This document shows, piece by piece, positions 9,170 through 19,922 of a DNA stretch of 64,000 nt. The position numbers were made by a program, and so were the translations under genes. Origin of the DNA: Luteimonas saliphila (GTDB lineage Bacteria; Pseudomonadota; Gammaproteobacteria; Xanthomonadales; Xanthomonadaceae); contig NZ_JAETWA010000048.1 of NCBI RefSeq assembly GCF_016774335.1, positions 143,137 through 207,136 of the forward strand. Reading direction: 5' to 3'. The number at the start of each line of letters is the position of its first letter. Position 1 is the stretch's first letter. Under the pieces are notes generated by a model that saw only the letters and a list, made by a program, of their open reading frames with translations, did not search any database and was not told where the DNA came from.

Positions 9170-11169
9170 GTCGCAGCGCGTCCCGCGCCGGTGCGGCGCG
9201 CGTGCTGCTCGCGGGGATCGCGCTGTCGTGCGCGGCGCTCGCCGCGCCTGCCGCCGCCACGGACGCCGTCGGCGGCGAACCTCCGCCGCTGCTCCACCCG
9301 ATGTTCGACGACCACGCCGTGCTCCAGCGCGACTCGCCCGTGCGCGTGTACGGCGTGGCGCCCGCGGGCGAGACGGTGCGGGTGGAATTCGCCGGGCGGC
9401 GCGCGCGCGCGCGCGCGGGTGGCGACGGCCGCTGGGAAGCCGAGCTGCCGGCCCTCGCGGCCGGTGGACCGCACACGCTGCTGGTGACGGCCGGCAACCG
9501 TACCCAGCGCGTGTCCGACGTGCTGGTCGGCGACGTGTGGCTGTGCTCGGGCCAGTCGAACATGGAGCTGCAGGTCTGGCGCGCACTCGACGCGCGCGCC
9601 GAGATCGCGGGCGCCGGCAACGATCGCATCCGCATGTTCACCGTGCCGCAGGTGTCGGACGTGGTGCCGAAGGCGCACTTTTCCGAAGCGGTGGAATGGC
9701 AGCCGGTGAACAGCGAGACGGTACGCGAGTTCTCCGCCGCCTGCTACTTCTTCGCGCGCGAGCTGCAGAAGCAGGTCGACGTGCCGATGGGCCTGATCGA
9801 CGCGTCCTGGGGCGGGTCGCGGATCCAGGCCTGGACCAGCGGCGAGGCGCTGCGGACGCTCGGCGACTACGACGCGGAACTCGACGTGCTGGGTCGCTAT
9901 GCCGACGACGCCGTTGCCGCGGTGGGCGACTGGGGCGCACTCTGGCAGGACTGGTGGTCGGCGCGCGAAGGCGTCGACGCCGACGACCGGCCCTGGGCCA
10001 CCGGCGATGTCGCCGGGCCATGGCGCGACGCGCCTGCGCAACTGGGCGCCTGGGAGCGCTGGGGCGTACGGGAGCTGGCCGAGTTCAACGGCATGGTCTG
10101 GTACCGCACGACGGTCGAACTCGATGCCGCGCAGGCCGCGCAGGGCGCGACCCTGGTGCTGGGGCCGGCGGACGAGATCGACATGACGTGGGTCAACGGC
10201 CGCGGCGTGGGCAGCACCTACGGCGCCGGCTCGGGCCGCGAGTACGCGCTGCCCGCCGGCCTGCTGCGCGCGGGCGAGAACACGATCGTGGTCAACGTGC
10301 TCGACACCTACCGCGACGGCGGCCTGGCCGGCCCGGCGTCGGCGCACGCGCTGCGCCTGGCCGACGGCAGCCAGGTGCCGCTCGACGGCGGCTGGCGCTA
10401 TCGGGTGGTGCCGCCGGAACTGGGCACGCCGCCGCGCGCGCCATGGCAGAGCGCAGCCGGCCTGTCGACGCTGTACAACGGCATGATCGCGCCGATCGGC
10501 CGCTACGGCCTGCGCGGCGCGCTGTGGTACCAGGGCGAGTCGAACACGTTCGAGCACGACCGCTACGCGGATCTGTTGCGCGCGCTGCGCAGCGACTGGC
10601 GCGACCGGTTCGGCGACGGCCTGCCGCTGCTGGTGGTGCAACTGGCGAACTACGGCGCAGCGCCCACCGCGCCCGCGGACAGCGACTGGGCGTCCCTGCG
10701 CGAAGCGCAGCGCGCGGTCGCGGCGGAGGATCCGCGCACCGGGCTCGCGGTCGCCATCGACATCGGCGACCGCTACGACATCCATCCCACCAACAAGCAG
10801 GAACTGGGGCGCCGGCTGGCGCGCGTCGCGCGGCACGTGGTCTACGGAGAGCCGCTGCCGCCGTCCGGACCGGTCGCCGCCGCGGCCTCGCGCAACGGCC
10901 ACGCGGTGGTGGTGCGGTTCGACGACGTCAGCGACGGGGTGGTGGCCTACGGCGCCGACGGTCCGATCGGCTTCGAGCTGTGCGGCGCCGATGCCGGCAG
11001 TTGCCGCTATGCGCAGGCGGAACTGTCGAACGATCGCGTCGCGTTGCGTGCGCCCGGCGCAGGCGTTGCCACGCGCGTGCGCTACTGCTGGGCCGACAGC
11101 CCCGTCTGCACCCTGTTCGACGGCACCGGCCTGCCGGCCGGGCCGTTCGAACTTCCCGTGACTCCATGA
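9166..11169 (+). CDS. SGNH-hydrolase acetylesterase, sialate O-acetylesterase-like
   Basis: Predicted to strip acetyl groups from xylo-oligosaccharides in the periplasm. The protein has 667 residues and starts at a GTG that overlaps the GH67 stop (GTGA). A signal peptide precedes residue 35. The nucleophile Ser is in CSGQSNMEL, a second conserved block reads [16 protein letters not shown], and the Asp-His dyad region is [17 protein letters not shown]. Between the first and second blocks lies an inserted beta-rich domain of about 170 residues ([12 protein letters not shown]...[10 protein letters not shown]), as in two-module sialate O-acetylesterase and CE20-type enzymes. Its place between GH67 and ManD favours acetylxylan over sialic acid. 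Substrate is inferred. Confidence 0.85.
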   Translation: MSRSASRAGAARVLLAGIALSCAALAAPAAATDAVGGEPPPLLHPMFDDHAVLQRDSPVRVYGVAPAGETVRVEFAGRRARARAGGDGRWEAELPALAAGGPHTLLVTAGNRTQRVSDVLVGDVWLCSGQSNMELQVWRALDARAEIAGAGNDRIRMFTVPQVSDVVPKAHFSEAVEWQPVNSETVREFSAACYFFARELQKQVDVPMGLIDASWGGSRIQAWTSGEALRTLGDYDAELDVLGRYADDAVAAVGDWGALWQDWWSAREGVDADDRPWATGDVAGPWRDAPAQLGAWERWGVRELAEFNGMVWYRTTVELDAAQAAQGATLVLGPADEIDMTWVNGRGVGSTYGAGSGREYALPAGLLRAGENTIVVNVLDTYRDGGLAGPASAHALRLADGSQVPLDGGWRYRVVPPELGTPPRAPWQSAAGLSTLYNGMIAPIGRYGLRGALWYQGESNTFEHDRYADLLRALRSDWRDRFGDGLPLLVVQLANYGAAPTAPADSDWASLREAQRAVAAEDPRTGLAVAIDIGDRYDIHPTNKQELGRRLARVARHVVYGEPLPPSGPVAAAASRNGHAVVVRFDDVSDGVVAYGADGPIGFELCGADAGSCRYAQAELSNDRVALRAPGAGVATRVRYCWADSPVCTLFDGTGLPAGPFELPVTP

Positions 11170-11188
11170 TCGAAGACGACCACGCCCG

Positions 11189-12445
11189 ATGAGCACCACT
11201 GCTTCTACCGAAACCACGACCCACGGTTCGCGCAACGATCGCGAGATCGTCGACGCGAAAGTCATCGTCACCTGCCCGGGGCGCAACTTCGTCACCCTCA
11301 AGATCACCACCCGGTCGGGCGTGTACGGACTGGGCGATGCAACCCTCAACGGGCGCGAGCTGGCCGTGGCCTCGTATCTGCAGGAGCACGTGGTGCCGAA
11401 CCTGATCGGCCGCGATGCGGGGCGGATCGAGGACACCTGGCAGTTCCTCTACCGCGGCGCGTACTGGCGGCGCGGACCGGTGACGATGAGCGCGATCGCG
11501 GCGGTCGACGTCGCACTGTGGGACATCCTCGGCAAGATGGCGGGGATGCCGGTGTACCAACTGCTCGGCGGCCGCTCGCGCGAGGGCGCGCTGGTGTACG
11601 GCCACGCCAACGGCCGCGACATCGCCGAGGCCTCGGACGCGGTCGGCAAGTTCATCGAGCAGGGATTCCTGGCGGTGCGCGCACAGTGCGGGGTGCCGGG
11701 CATCAAGAAGGCCTACGGCATTTCCAACGCCAAGGGCTACGAGCCGGCCGAAAGCGAGCTGCCGCTGGAGACGACCTGGAATACGCCGCGCTACCTGGAT
11801 GTGGTGCCGAAGCTGTTCGAACAGCTGCGCGCCGACCACGGCCCGGACGTGGAACTGCTGCACGACGTGCACCACCGCCTCACCCCGATCGAGGCTGCGC
11901 GCCTGGCGAAGTCGATCGAGCCCTACCGGCTGTTCTGGCTGGAAGACGCGACCCCGGCCGAGAACCAGAAATCGTTCGAACTGATCCGCCACCACTCGGT
12001 CACCGCGCTGGCCGTGGGTGAGGTGTTCAACTCGATCTGGGACTGCAAGCACCTGATCGAGAATCAGCTGATCGACTACATCCGCACCACCATCGTCCAC
12101 GGCGGCGGCATCACCCACCTGCGCCGGCTGGCCGATTTCGCCGCGCTGCACCAGGTGCGCACCGGCTTCCACGGCGCCACCGACCTGTCGCCGGTGACGA
12201 TGGGCGCTGCGCTGCACTTCGACACCTGGGTGCCGAACTTCGGCATCCAGGAATACATGTTCCACACCGACGAGACCGATGAGGTGTTCCCGCACGACTA
12301 CGTGCTGCGCGACGGGCGCCTGCATGTGGGCGACACGCCGGGCATCGGTGTGGACATCGACGAGGCGCTGGCGGCGAAGTATCCGTACGCGCCGAAACAA
12401 CTGCCGATAGCGCGCCTGGAAGACGGCGCGATGTGGGACTGGTGA
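11189..12445 (+). CDS. manD: D-mannonate dehydratase, ManD (enolase superfamily)
   Basis: Dehydrates D-mannonate to 2-keto-3-deoxy-D-gluconate, the third step of glucuronate breakdown. The 418-residue protein follows the RspA/ManD line: [29 protein letters not shown], the metal-binding stretch [12 protein letters not shown] and [12 protein letters not shown], then AVGEVFNS and [12 protein letters not shown]. It ends with the family tail GAMWDW. This is not the TIM-barrel UxuA type that many gamma-proteobacteria use. It starts 19 bases after the esterase gene and has no export signal, so it acts in the cytoplasm with UxaC (33644-35068) and UxuB (17009-18529). Confidence 0.93.
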   Translation: MSTTASTETTTHGSRNDREIVDAKVIVTCPGRNFVTLKITTRSGVYGLGDATLNGRELAVASYLQEHVVPNLIGRDAGRIEDTWQFLYRGAYWRRGPVTMSAIAAVDVALWDILGKMAGMPVYQLLGGRSREGALVYGHANGRDIAEASDAVGKFIEQGFLAVRAQCGVPGIKKAYGISNAKGYEPAESELPLETTWNTPRYLDVVPKLFEQLRADHGPDVELLHDVHHRLTPIEAARLAKSIEPYRLFWLEDATPAENQKSFELIRHHSVTALAVGEVFNSIWDCKHLIENQLIDYIRTTIVHGGGITHLRRLADFAALHQVRTGFHGATDLSPVTMGAALHFDTWVPNFGIQEYMFHTDETDEVFPHDYVLRDGRLHVGDTPGIGVDIDEALAAKYPYAPKQLPIARLEDGAMWDW

Positions 12446-12465
12446 GACAACCGAGGGGAATGCAG

Positions 12466-14229
12466 ATGATCGACCGCACCACGCGCCACCGCCGCCGCAC
12501 GACCTCCATGCGCCTGATCGCCGCCGGCGTGGCCACGCTGCTGCTGGCCGCGTGCCAGCGCGAATCCGCCGCACCCGATGCGTCGTCCGCCGCAGCCGCC
12601 GACGCCGCCCCGGCCGCCACGACGGTGTACTTCGACTGGTTCGAGTACACCGGGCGCGACGCCGCCTTCGAGACGCCGGTGCCGGAGGGCAGCTTCCGCA
12701 ACCCGGTGCTGGCCGGCTTCCATTCGGACCCGAGCGTGACCGCCGCCAACGGCAGGTTCTACCTCGTGGCTTCGACCTTCGCCTTCTTCCCCGGCATCCC
12801 GGTGTTCGAAAGCGAGGATCTGGTGCATTGGACCCAGGTGGGCAACGCCATCCACCGCCCCGGGCAACTGGACTTCGACGGGCTGGGCATGTCGCGTGGC
12901 GTGTTCGCACCGGCGATCGAGTTCCACGACGGCACCTTCTACGTCGTTAACACCTCGGTCGACGCCGGCGGGAATTTCATCGTCACCGCGACCGATCCTG
13001 CCGGTCCCTGGTCCGATCCGGTGTGGCTGCCGGGCATCGGCGGCATCGATCCCTCGCTGTTCTTCGACGACGACGGCAAGGTCTACATCCTCAACAACGA
13101 CGAACCCGAGGTGCCGGTGCGCTACGACGGGCATCGCGCGATCTGGCTGCAGGAAATCGACATCGCGACGAAGAAGCCCTTCGGCCCGCGCAAGGTGCTG
13201 ATCGACGGCGGCGTCAAGCCCGAGGACAACCCGATCTGGATCGAAGGCCCGCACATCTACAAGGTCGACGGCTGGTACTACCTCAACAACGCCGAGGGCG
13301 GCACCGGGCCGCAGCATTCGCAGGTGATCCTGCGCAGCCGCGAAGTGTGGGGGCCGTACACGCCCTACGAACACAACCCGATCCTCACCCAGCGCGACCT
13401 CGACCCCAATCGCCCGCTGCCGGTGACCAACGCCGGCCACGCCGACCTGGTGCAGGGCCCCGATGGCAGCTGGTGGGCGACCTTCCTGGCCAGCCGCAAC
13501 TACGGCGTCGACCACTACAACACCGGGCGCGAAGCGTTTCTGCTGCCGGTCACCTGGAAGGACGGCTGGCCGGTGATCCTGCCGCGGGGCGAGGAGATCC
13601 CGTACGTGCTCCCCGGCCCGTCTTTCATGAAGAAGCCCGCCGACCAGGCGCCGATGACCGGCAACTTCACCTGGCGCGACGAGTTCGACACGGTGGAGCT
13701 GGGCAAGGGCTGGATGACGCCGCGCGTGCCAAAGACGCAGTGGTACGACGGTACATCGCGTCCGGGCTGGCTGGCGATCCACCCGCTGCGCGAACGGCTG
13801 GACACGAAGGTCAATCCATCCTTCTACGCGCGCCGCCAGCAGCACCAGGTGTTCGAGGCGAGCACCGCGATGGAAGTGCCGGGCGCGGGCATCGCCGCGG
13901 GCCTGGCCGCGTTCCAGGGCGACACGCACTGGTATTTTCTCGGCGTGCGGCGCGGCGAAGGCGACGCGATCGAGGTGTTCCTGGAGAAGAAGGCAGGCGA
14001 GGGCGAGGTCGAGGTGGTCGCCAGCACATCGGCCGCCGCGGCCGAAGCCACGCCGCTGGTGTTGCACGTCGAGGGCAATGAAGGCCGTTACGGCTTCGGG
14101 TTCGACGCCGGCGACGGCGTGGAGTGGCTGACGCAGGATGCCGACGGCACGATCCTGAGTACCGATGTGGCCGGCGGATTCGTCGGCGCCACCATCGGAC
14201 CGTACGCGCGCGACGAACGCGCGCTCTGA
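12466..14229 (+). CDS. Lipoprotein beta-xylosidase, glycoside hydrolase family 43
   Basis: Five-bladed propeller glycosidase that would release xylose (or arabinose) from xylo-oligosaccharides. From the ATG at 12466, seven bases after GAGGGG, the protein has 587 residues. Residues 15-30 form a lipoprotein signal with lipobox LLAAC, so the enzyme is membrane-anchored. The three GH43 acids are visible: base Asp in AGFHSDPSVT, modulator Asp in GGIDPSLFFDD, and acid Glu in WIEGPHIYKVDGWYYL. The C-terminal 200 residues form the usual beta-sandwich of xylosidases. Activity on xylose rather than arabinose side groups is inferred from the xylan context. Confidence 0.9.
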   Translation: MIDRTTRHRRRTTSMRLIAAGVATLLLAACQRESAAPDASSAAAADAAPAATTVYFDWFEYTGRDAAFETPVPEGSFRNPVLAGFHSDPSVTAANGRFYLVASTFAFFPGIPVFESEDLVHWTQVGNAIHRPGQLDFDGLGMSRGVFAPAIEFHDGTFYVVNTSVDAGGNFIVTATDPAGPWSDPVWLPGIGGIDPSLFFDDDGKVYILNNDEPEVPVRYDGHRAIWLQEIDIATKKPFGPRKVLIDGGVKPEDNPIWIEGPHIYKVDGWYYLNNAEGGTGPQHSQVILRSREVWGPYTPYEHNPILTQRDLDPNRPLPVTNAGHADLVQGPDGSWWATFLASRNYGVDHYNTGREAFLLPVTWKDGWPVILPRGEEIPYVLPGPSFMKKPADQAPMTGNFTWRDEFDTVELGKGWMTPRVPKTQWYDGTSRPGWLAIHPLRERLDTKVNPSFYARRQQHQVFEASTAMEVPGAGIAAGLAAFQGDTHWYFLGVRRGEGDAIEVFLEKKAGEGEVEVVASTSAAAAEATPLVLHVEGNEGRYGFGFDAGDGVEWLTQDADGTILSTDVAGGFVGATIGPYARDERAL

Positions 14230-14252
14230 CACGCAACGGGAGGAACGGGAAC

Positions 14253-17012
14253 ATGCACGCATTCGATCGACAGGCCGCGGCCGTGGCCGCGCCGCATCCG
14301 CGCAGGCGCACGCGTTCGCGCACCCTCGTGCATGCCTGCTCGCTGGTGCTGCTGGCGGCGCTGTCCGCCGGTGCGTTCGCAGCCGACGGCGACCGCCCCT
14401 GGCTCGACACCTCGCAGCCGTTCGAGGCCCGTGCCGCGGCGCTGGTCTCGCAGATGACGCTGGACGAAAAGGCCGCGCAGATGCAGAACGACTCGCCGGC
14501 GATCGAGCGGCTCGGACTGCCGGCGTACGACTGGTGGAACGAGGCCCTGCACGGCGTCGCGCGCGCGGGCGGGGCGACCGTCTTCCCGCAGGCGATCGGC
14601 ATGGCGGCGACCTTCGACGTGCCGCTGATGGACCGGATCTCGAAGACCATCAGCGACGAGGCCCGCGCCAAGCACCACGAGTTCCTGCGCAACGGCCAGC
14701 ACGGGCGCTACCAGGGACTCACCTTCTGGTCGCCGAACATCAACATCTTCCGCGACCCGCGCTGGGGCCGCGGCCAGGAAACCTACGGCGAGGATCCGTT
14801 CCTCACCTCGCGCATGGGCGTGTCGTTCGTGCGCGGCCTGCAGGGCGTCGCCCCGGATGGCAGTCCGCTGCCCGAATCGCAGGGCGGCAAGTACCGCAAG
14901 CTCGATGCCACCGCCAAGCACTTCGCCGTGCACAGCGGGCCCGAGGCCGACCGCCACACCTTCGACGTGCATCCCTCGCGCCGCGACCTGTGGGAAACCT
15001 ACCTGCCCGCGTTCGAGGCGCTGGTGACCGAGGGCCAGGTGCAGGCGGTGATGGGCGCGTACAACCGCGTCTACGGCGAGTCGGCCAGCGGCAGCCCGTT
15101 CCTCACCCAGGACATCCTGCGTGGCCGGTGGGGATTCAAGGGCTACGTGTTGTCCGACTGCTGGGCGATCGTGGACATCTGGAAGAACCACAAGATCGTC
15201 GCCACGCCGGAGGAAGCCGCCGCACTCGCGGTGAAGAACGGCACCGAACTCAACTGCGGCGAAACCTATGCGAAGCACCTGCCGGTCGCGGTGCGCAAGG
15301 GGCTGATCAGCGAGGCCGAACTCGACGACGCGCTCACGCGGCTGATGACCACGCGCATGGCGCTGGGCATGTTCGATCCGCCGGCGCAGGTGCCATGGGC
15401 GCAGACGCCTTACTCGGTCAACCAGGCGCCGGCGCACGATGCGCTGGCGCGCGAGGTGGCGCAGGAATCGATCGTGCTGCTGAAGAACGACGGCGTGCTG
15501 CCGCTGTCGAAGGACATCAAACGCCTGGCGGTGGTCGGCCCGACGGCCGACGACACCATGGCACTGCTGGGCAACTACTACGGCACTCCGGCCGACCCGG
15601 TGACGATCCTGCGCGGCATCCGCGAAGCCTTACCCGATACCGAGGTGATCTACGCCCGCGGCGCCGACCTGGTGGAAGGACGCGAGGACCCGGCCGCTAC
15701 GCCGCTGATCGAGCCGCAGTACCTGCGGCCCGAGGCCGGCGCGACCGAGCGCGGCCTGCGCGGCGAGTACTTCACCAGCAAGGATCTCTCCGGAGAACCG
15801 GTGCTGGTGCGCGTGGACACGCAGATCGGCTTCCGCTGGGACCGTGGCTCGCCGACCGACAACCTGATGGCGCGCGGCGAGGCGGGCCCGGACAACGCGA
15901 TGCCGAACGAGAACTTCAGCATCCGCTGGAGCGGGCAGTTGCTGCCGCCGGTGAGCGGTCGCTACCGGATCGAGGCCGGCGCCAATGACGGCTTCCGCCT
16001 GTACATCGACGGCAGGCGCGTGCTCGACCACTGGGAGGACGCCGAACGCCTGCGCGCGGACAGCGTCGAACTCGACCTCGAGGGCGGCCGCGCCTATGAC
16101 ATCCGGCTGGAGTACTACGAGGCCGAGCGCGACGCCAGCGTGCGCCTGGCCTGGGATCTTCCCGGCGGCAAGCCGACCTTCGACGAAGCGCTCGAGGCCG
16201 CGCGCGGCGCCGATGCGGTGGTGTTCGTCGGTGGCCTGACCGGCGACGTGGAAGGCGAGGAGATGAAGGTCGATTTCCCGGGCTTCGCCGGCGGCGACCG
16301 TACCGACATCCGGCTGCCCGCCACGCAGCAGAAGCTGCTCGAGGCGCTGCATGCCACCGGCAAGCCGGTTGTGATGGTGATGACCACCGGCTCGGCGGTC
16401 GGCATCGACTGGGCCAAGGCCAACCTGCCCGCGATCCTGGTCGCCTGGTATCCGGGCCAGCGCGGCGGAAACGCGGTGGCCGACGTGCTGTTCGGCGAAG
16501 TCAGTCCCGCCGGCCGCCTGCCGGTCACGTTCTACAGCGTCGACGAGCGGCTGCCCGCGTTCGACGACTACGACATGGCCGGCCGCACCTACCGCTACTT
16601 CCGCGGCGAGCCGCTGTATCCGTTCGGTCATGGCCTGTCGTACACGACGTTCGACTACACCGGCCTGCGGCTCGATCGCGATCGCGCCGGCGTGGACGAC
16701 GCGATCACCGCGACCGTCACGGTGCGCAACAGCGGCCAGCGCGCCAGCGACGAGGTGGTGCAGCTGTACCTGCGGCCGCTGTCGCCGGTGCGCGAGCGCG
16801 CGGTGCGCGAGTTGCGCGGGTTCCAGCGCGTGCACCTGGCGCCGGGCGAGTCGCGCGAGCTCAGCTTCACGTTCACGCCCGCGCGCGACCTGCGGCACTA
16901 CGACGAGGACGCCGGCGCATACGCGGTAGACCCTGGGCGCTATGCCGCCGAGGTGGGCGCTTCGAGCGGGGACCTGCGCATCGGCAGCCAGTTCGAGGTG
17001 GAGGTGCGTTGA
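14253..17012 (+). CDS. Beta-xylosidase/beta-glucosidase, GH3 with inserted PA14 domain
   Basis: Exported glycosidase of 919 residues; predicted to cleave xylo-oligosaccharides from the non-reducing end. A signal peptide ends near ALSAGAFA. The GH3 barrel carries LPAYDWWNEALHGVARAG and the nucleophile Asp in YVLSDCWAIVD (about residue 302). A PA14 domain (GLRGEYF to RLAWDLP, about residues 495-640) is inserted into the second GH3 domain, and a fibronectin-III-like tail closes the protein (DEVVQLYLRP, LRGFQRVHL). The ATG at 14253 follows GGGAGGAACGGG. Such PA14-containing GH3 enzymes include both xylosidases and glucosidases; the operon favours xylosidase. Confidence 0.92.
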   Translation: MHAFDRQAAAVAAPHPRRRTRSRTLVHACSLVLLAALSAGAFAADGDRPWLDTSQPFEARAAALVSQMTLDEKAAQMQNDSPAIERLGLPAYDWWNEALHGVARAGGATVFPQAIGMAATFDVPLMDRISKTISDEARAKHHEFLRNGQHGRYQGLTFWSPNINIFRDPRWGRGQETYGEDPFLTSRMGVSFVRGLQGVAPDGSPLPESQGGKYRKLDATAKHFAVHSGPEADRHTFDVHPSRRDLWETYLPAFEALVTEGQVQAVMGAYNRVYGESASGSPFLTQDILRGRWGFKGYVLSDCWAIVDIWKNHKIVATPEEAAALAVKNGTELNCGETYAKHLPVAVRKGLISEAELDDALTRLMTTRMALGMFDPPAQVPWAQTPYSVNQAPAHDALAREVAQESIVLLKNDGVLPLSKDIKRLAVVGPTADDTMALLGNYYGTPADPVTILRGIREALPDTEVIYARGADLVEGREDPAATPLIEPQYLRPEAGATERGLRGEYFTSKDLSGEPVLVRVDTQIGFRWDRGSPTDNLMARGEAGPDNAMPNENFSIRWSGQLLPPVSGRYRIEAGANDGFRLYIDGRRVLDHWEDAERLRADSVELDLEGGRAYDIRLEYYEAERDASVRLAWDLPGGKPTFDEALEAARGADAVVFVGGLTGDVEGEEMKVDFPGFAGGDRTDIRLPATQQKLLEALHATGKPVVMVMTTGSAVGIDWAKANLPAILVAWYPGQRGGNAVADVLFGEVSPAGRLPVTFYSVDERLPAFDDYDMAGRTYRYFRGEPLYPFGHGLSYTTFDYTGLRLDRDRAGVDDAITATVTVRNSGQRASDEVVQLYLRPLSPVRERAVRELRGFQRVHLAPGESRELSFTFTPARDLRHYDEDAGAYAVDPGRYAAEVGASSGDLRIGSQFEVEVR

Positions 17013-18529
17013 GCAACGGCCTGGACAAGCGGCGCGAGACGCGCGCAGCCACCGGGCTGCCGCGCCTGGCCGACGCCACGCTGGCCGCGTTGCCGGCGCA
17101 GGTGCAGCGCCCGGCCTACGATCGCGCCGCGACCACCATCGGCATCGTGCACTTCGGACCGGGCGCATTCCATCGCGCCCACCAGGCGGCGTACCTCGAC
17201 GATCTGCTAGCCGACGAACCGGGCTGGGCGATCTGCGCGGTCTCGCTGCACAGCGCCGGGGTGCGCGATGCGTTGCAGCCGCAGGACGGGCTGTACACGC
17301 TGGCGTTGCTGGACGGGCCGCCACGCCTGCGCGTGGTCGGCGCGATCCGCGAGCTGCGGTACGCGCCGCAGCAGCGCGACGCGGTGATGGCGCGGCTGGC
17401 GGATCCGGCGGTGCGCCTGGTGACGCTCACGATCACCGAGAAGGGCTACTGCCTGTCGCCCGACGGGGTCGACGCCGCGCATCCTGACATCGCGCACGAC
17501 CTCGCCACTCCCGACGCCCCGACGAGCGCGATCGGCTGGCTGGTCGCCGGCCTGCGCCAGCGCCGCGCCGCGGGGGTAGCGCCGTACACGATGCTCAGCT
17601 GCGACAACCTCGCCGACAACGGGCTGCGCCTGCGCCGTGCAGTGCTCGACTTCGCCCGCCGGCTCGATCCCGCGCTGGCCGACTGGATCGGCGCCGGGGC
17701 CTCTTTCCCGCGCTCGATGGTCGACAGCATCACGCCCGCCAGCGACGACGCGCTGCGCGCGCGCGTGGCCGACGCGCTGGGCGTCGACGACGCCTGGCCA
17801 GTGCAACGCGAGCCGTACGCGCAGTGGGTGGTGGAGGACGACTTCCGCGCCGGGCGCCCCGCGTTCGAGCGCGCCGGCGTGGTGATGAGCGACGACATCG
17901 CCGGCTTCGACCGCGCCAAGCTGCGCCTGCTCAACGCGCCGCACTCCGCGCTGGCCTACCTCGGCAGCCTGATGGGACTGGGCACCGTGGCCGAGGCGAT
18001 GGGCGACGCGTCGCTGGCCGGCTTCGTCGAGCGGCTGATGCGCGAGGACATCGCGCCGACGCTGGCGCTGCCGGAAGGCTTCGAGCCGGACGCGTACATC
18101 ACCGCGATCCTCGAACGTTTCCGCAATCCCGCAATCGCACACCGGCTGTCGCAGATCGCCTGGGACGGCTCGCAGAAGCTGCCGGTGCGCCTGCTCGGCA
18201 CGATCGCCGATGCCCTCGCGGCCGACCGAAGCATCGAGCGCCTGTCCCTGGCAGTGGCCGGTTGGCTGCGATTCGTGGTGCGCCAGACGCGCGCGGGCGA
18301 GGCGATCGTCGATCCGATGGCGGACGCGCTGACATCCACCGGCCGCGACGCGACCGGCGATGCCCAACGCGACATCACCGCCTTCCTCGCGCTGGACGCG
18401 GTGTTCGCGCCCCTGTCATCGGATCCGCGCTTCGTCGCCGCGATGGAACGTGCCTACGCCGCGCTCGGAGAGGGCGACCGCGCGGCGGTGGCGTCAGCGC
18501 TCACCGCCGCATCGGGGGCTCAGTCTTGA
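17009..18529 (+). CDS. uxuB: D-fructuronate reductase (mannitol dehydrogenase family)
   Basis: NAD-dependent reduction of D-fructuronate to D-mannonate, the second step of glucuronate breakdown. The 506-residue polyol-specific long-chain dehydrogenase has the nucleotide-binding GIVHFGPGAFHRAHQA at residues 45-60 and the catalytic Lys-Asn-His set in KLRLLNAPHSALAYLG. Translation begins at a TTG that overlaps the GH3 stop (TTGA), with GGAGG four bases upstream. It is the last gene of the six-gene operon. Its stop overlaps the converging lactonase gene by ten bases. Mannitol dehydrogenase is the alternative, but ManD in the same operon and UxaC nearby favour fructuronate. Confidence 0.92.
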   Translation: MSNGLDKRRETRAATGLPRLADATLAALPAQVQRPAYDRAATTIGIVHFGPGAFHRAHQAAYLDDLLADEPGWAICAVSLHSAGVRDALQPQDGLYTLALLDGPPRLRVVGAIRELRYAPQQRDAVMARLADPAVRLVTLTITEKGYCLSPDGVDAAHPDIAHDLATPDAPTSAIGWLVAGLRQRRAAGVAPYTMLSCDNLADNGLRLRRAVLDFARRLDPALADWIGAGASFPRSMVDSITPASDDALRARVADALGVDDAWPVQREPYAQWVVEDDFRAGRPAFERAGVVMSDDIAGFDRAKLRLLNAPHSALAYLGSLMGLGTVAEAMGDASLAGFVERLMREDIAPTLALPEGFEPDAYITAILERFRNPAIAHRLSQIAWDGSQKLPVRLLGTIADALAADRSIERLSLAVAGWLRFVVRQTRAGEAIVDPMADALTSTGRDATGDAQRDITAFLALDAVFAPLSSDPRFVAAMERAYAALGEGDRAAVASALTAASGAQS

Positions 18530-19620
18530 AACCCCAGGCCGGTCACCTTCAGCGGCACGCGCGCGAGGAACTTGTGCGAGGTCATGTACAGGGTGCGGCC
18601 GTCGTCGCCGAAGGCGCAGTTGGCGATCGCGCTGCCGGTCTCGATCCGGCCCAGGCGCTTGCCGTCGGCGTCCATCACCAGCACGCCGCCGGGACCGGTG
18701 GCGAAGACCAGGCCGTCGGTCGACACCGCGAGGCCATCGGGCAGACCGTGCACGCCGTCGCCCATCAGGTCGGTGGCGTCGGCGAACACGCGGCTGCCGG
18801 TGACGTTGCCGGTGGCGTCGAGCGTGTAGGCCATCCAGATCGGGCGCTGGTCGTCGGAGTTGGCGACGTACAGGGTGTTGCCGTCGGGCGAGAACGCCAG
18901 GCCGTTGGGCCGGGTCAGCGAGTCGTCCACGAGGTGCACGGCGCCGTCGGCGTCGACTCTGTAGATGCCGTTGACCGGCTGTTCCTTGAGCGGCGAATCG
19001 TCGCCGTCCTTGAACCCGTACGGGGGATCGGTGAAGAACACGCTGCCGTCGCCGCGCGCGACCACGTCGTTCGGGCTGCTGAAGCGCTTGCCGTCGAAGC
19101 GCTCGGCGAGTGTGGTGCGGCTCTTGTCGGCGGGATCCAGGCGCGCCACGAGCCGGTTGCCCGAGTCGGCCAGCAACACCGTGCCGGCGGATTCGGTGTA
19201 CAGGCCATTGGCGCCGGCCTCGCGCACGGCCTCGATCGGCGGGCCTGCATAGCCAGACGGATCGAGGAAAACGCTCGGACCGTCCGCCTCGGACCAGCGG
19301 AACATGCGGTTTTCCGGCGGATCGTTGAACAGCAGGTAGCCGGCCTTCACCCAGGTGGGGCCTTCGGACCAGGTGAACTCGTCGCCGGTGAGCTTCTGGA
19401 TGCGCGCGGCCGCGTCGACGACCTCGGCGAAGGCGGGATCGTACGTGGTCAGCTGGCCGACGGTCTCGAACTTGGTCATCGGCGTGGTCTCCGTGTCGGC
19501 GGTGTCGGTCGTTGCATCGGCCGCAGGCGCGGCGTCGGCGGCGGTGTCGTCGGCGGTGGGCGTGCAGGCGACGAAGGAGGCCACGAGCGCGGCACTGAGC
19601 AGGGTGGGAAGCAGTCGCAT
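18520..19620 (-). CDS. SMP-30/gluconolactonase-family lipoprotein, candidate aldonolactonase
   Basis: Six-bladed propeller lactonase predicted to open a sugar lactone. From the ATG at 19620, the first 20 residues form a lipoprotein signal (lipobox SFVAC), and a Thr/Asp/Ala-rich linker follows, so the enzyme should sit in the periplasm on a lipid anchor. Family motifs: [20 protein letters not shown] (metal Glu), [20 protein letters not shown] (Asn and Asp), [20 protein letters not shown], and [13 protein letters not shown]. The length is 366 residues. It is divergent from the pentonate genes at 19923-26191 and may supply them with xylonate or arabinonate. Which lactone it takes cannot be told from sequence. 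Confidence 0.85.
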   Translation of the reverse strand: MRLLPTLLSAALVASFVACTPTADDTAADAAPAADATTDTADTETTPMTKFETVGQLTTYDPAFAEVVDAAARIQKLTGDEFTWSEGPTWVKAGYLLFNDPPENRMFRWSEADGPSVFLDPSGYAGPPIEAVREAGANGLYTESAGTVLLADSGNRLVARLDPADKSRTTLAERFDGKRFSSPNDVVARGDGSVFFTDPPYGFKDGDDSPLKEQPVNGIYRVDADGAVHLVDDSLTRPNGLAFSPDGNTLYVANSDDQRPIWMAYTLDATGNVTGSRVFADATDLMGDGVHGLPDGLAVSTDGLVFATGPGGVLVMDADGKRLGRIETGSAIANCAFGDDGRTLYMTSHKFLARVPLKVTGLGFQD

Positions 19621-19922
19621 CGGCGGGTCCTGTATGGAAGTGGGGGCGTGCCGGCGCTGCGCGAGTCGCAGGCCACACGCCGGGCCGCGCGTCGTCGCGC
19701 GGCGCGAACCGCCGCATGCTGCGCCGCGACCCGCTGCGCGATCATAGCCGCAAGCCCGCTGCACGCGGTTGGCCGATGCGGTTGCAGGCGCAACTGCCGC
19801 GCTGCAGGACGGGCGCAGTCGCGCCTGTGCGTATCGCCTCACCCATTCCACGCGACGCCGGGCGCGTCGCATGTCTGCGCCGGCCCGGCGCATCGGCCAA
19901 TCTTCTTTCCGGAACTCCCGAC
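19621..19922. promoter_or_regulatory. Divergent intergenic region: lactonase / pentonate genes
   Basis: These 302 bases must hold both promoters. I find no xyl-box or other operator I can name. A strong hairpin (CCGCGCG, TCGT, CGCGCGG) lies at 19685-19702. CGGAACTCCCGACATG precedes the start at 19923, and no good ribosome-binding site is visible. Confidence 0.35.
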
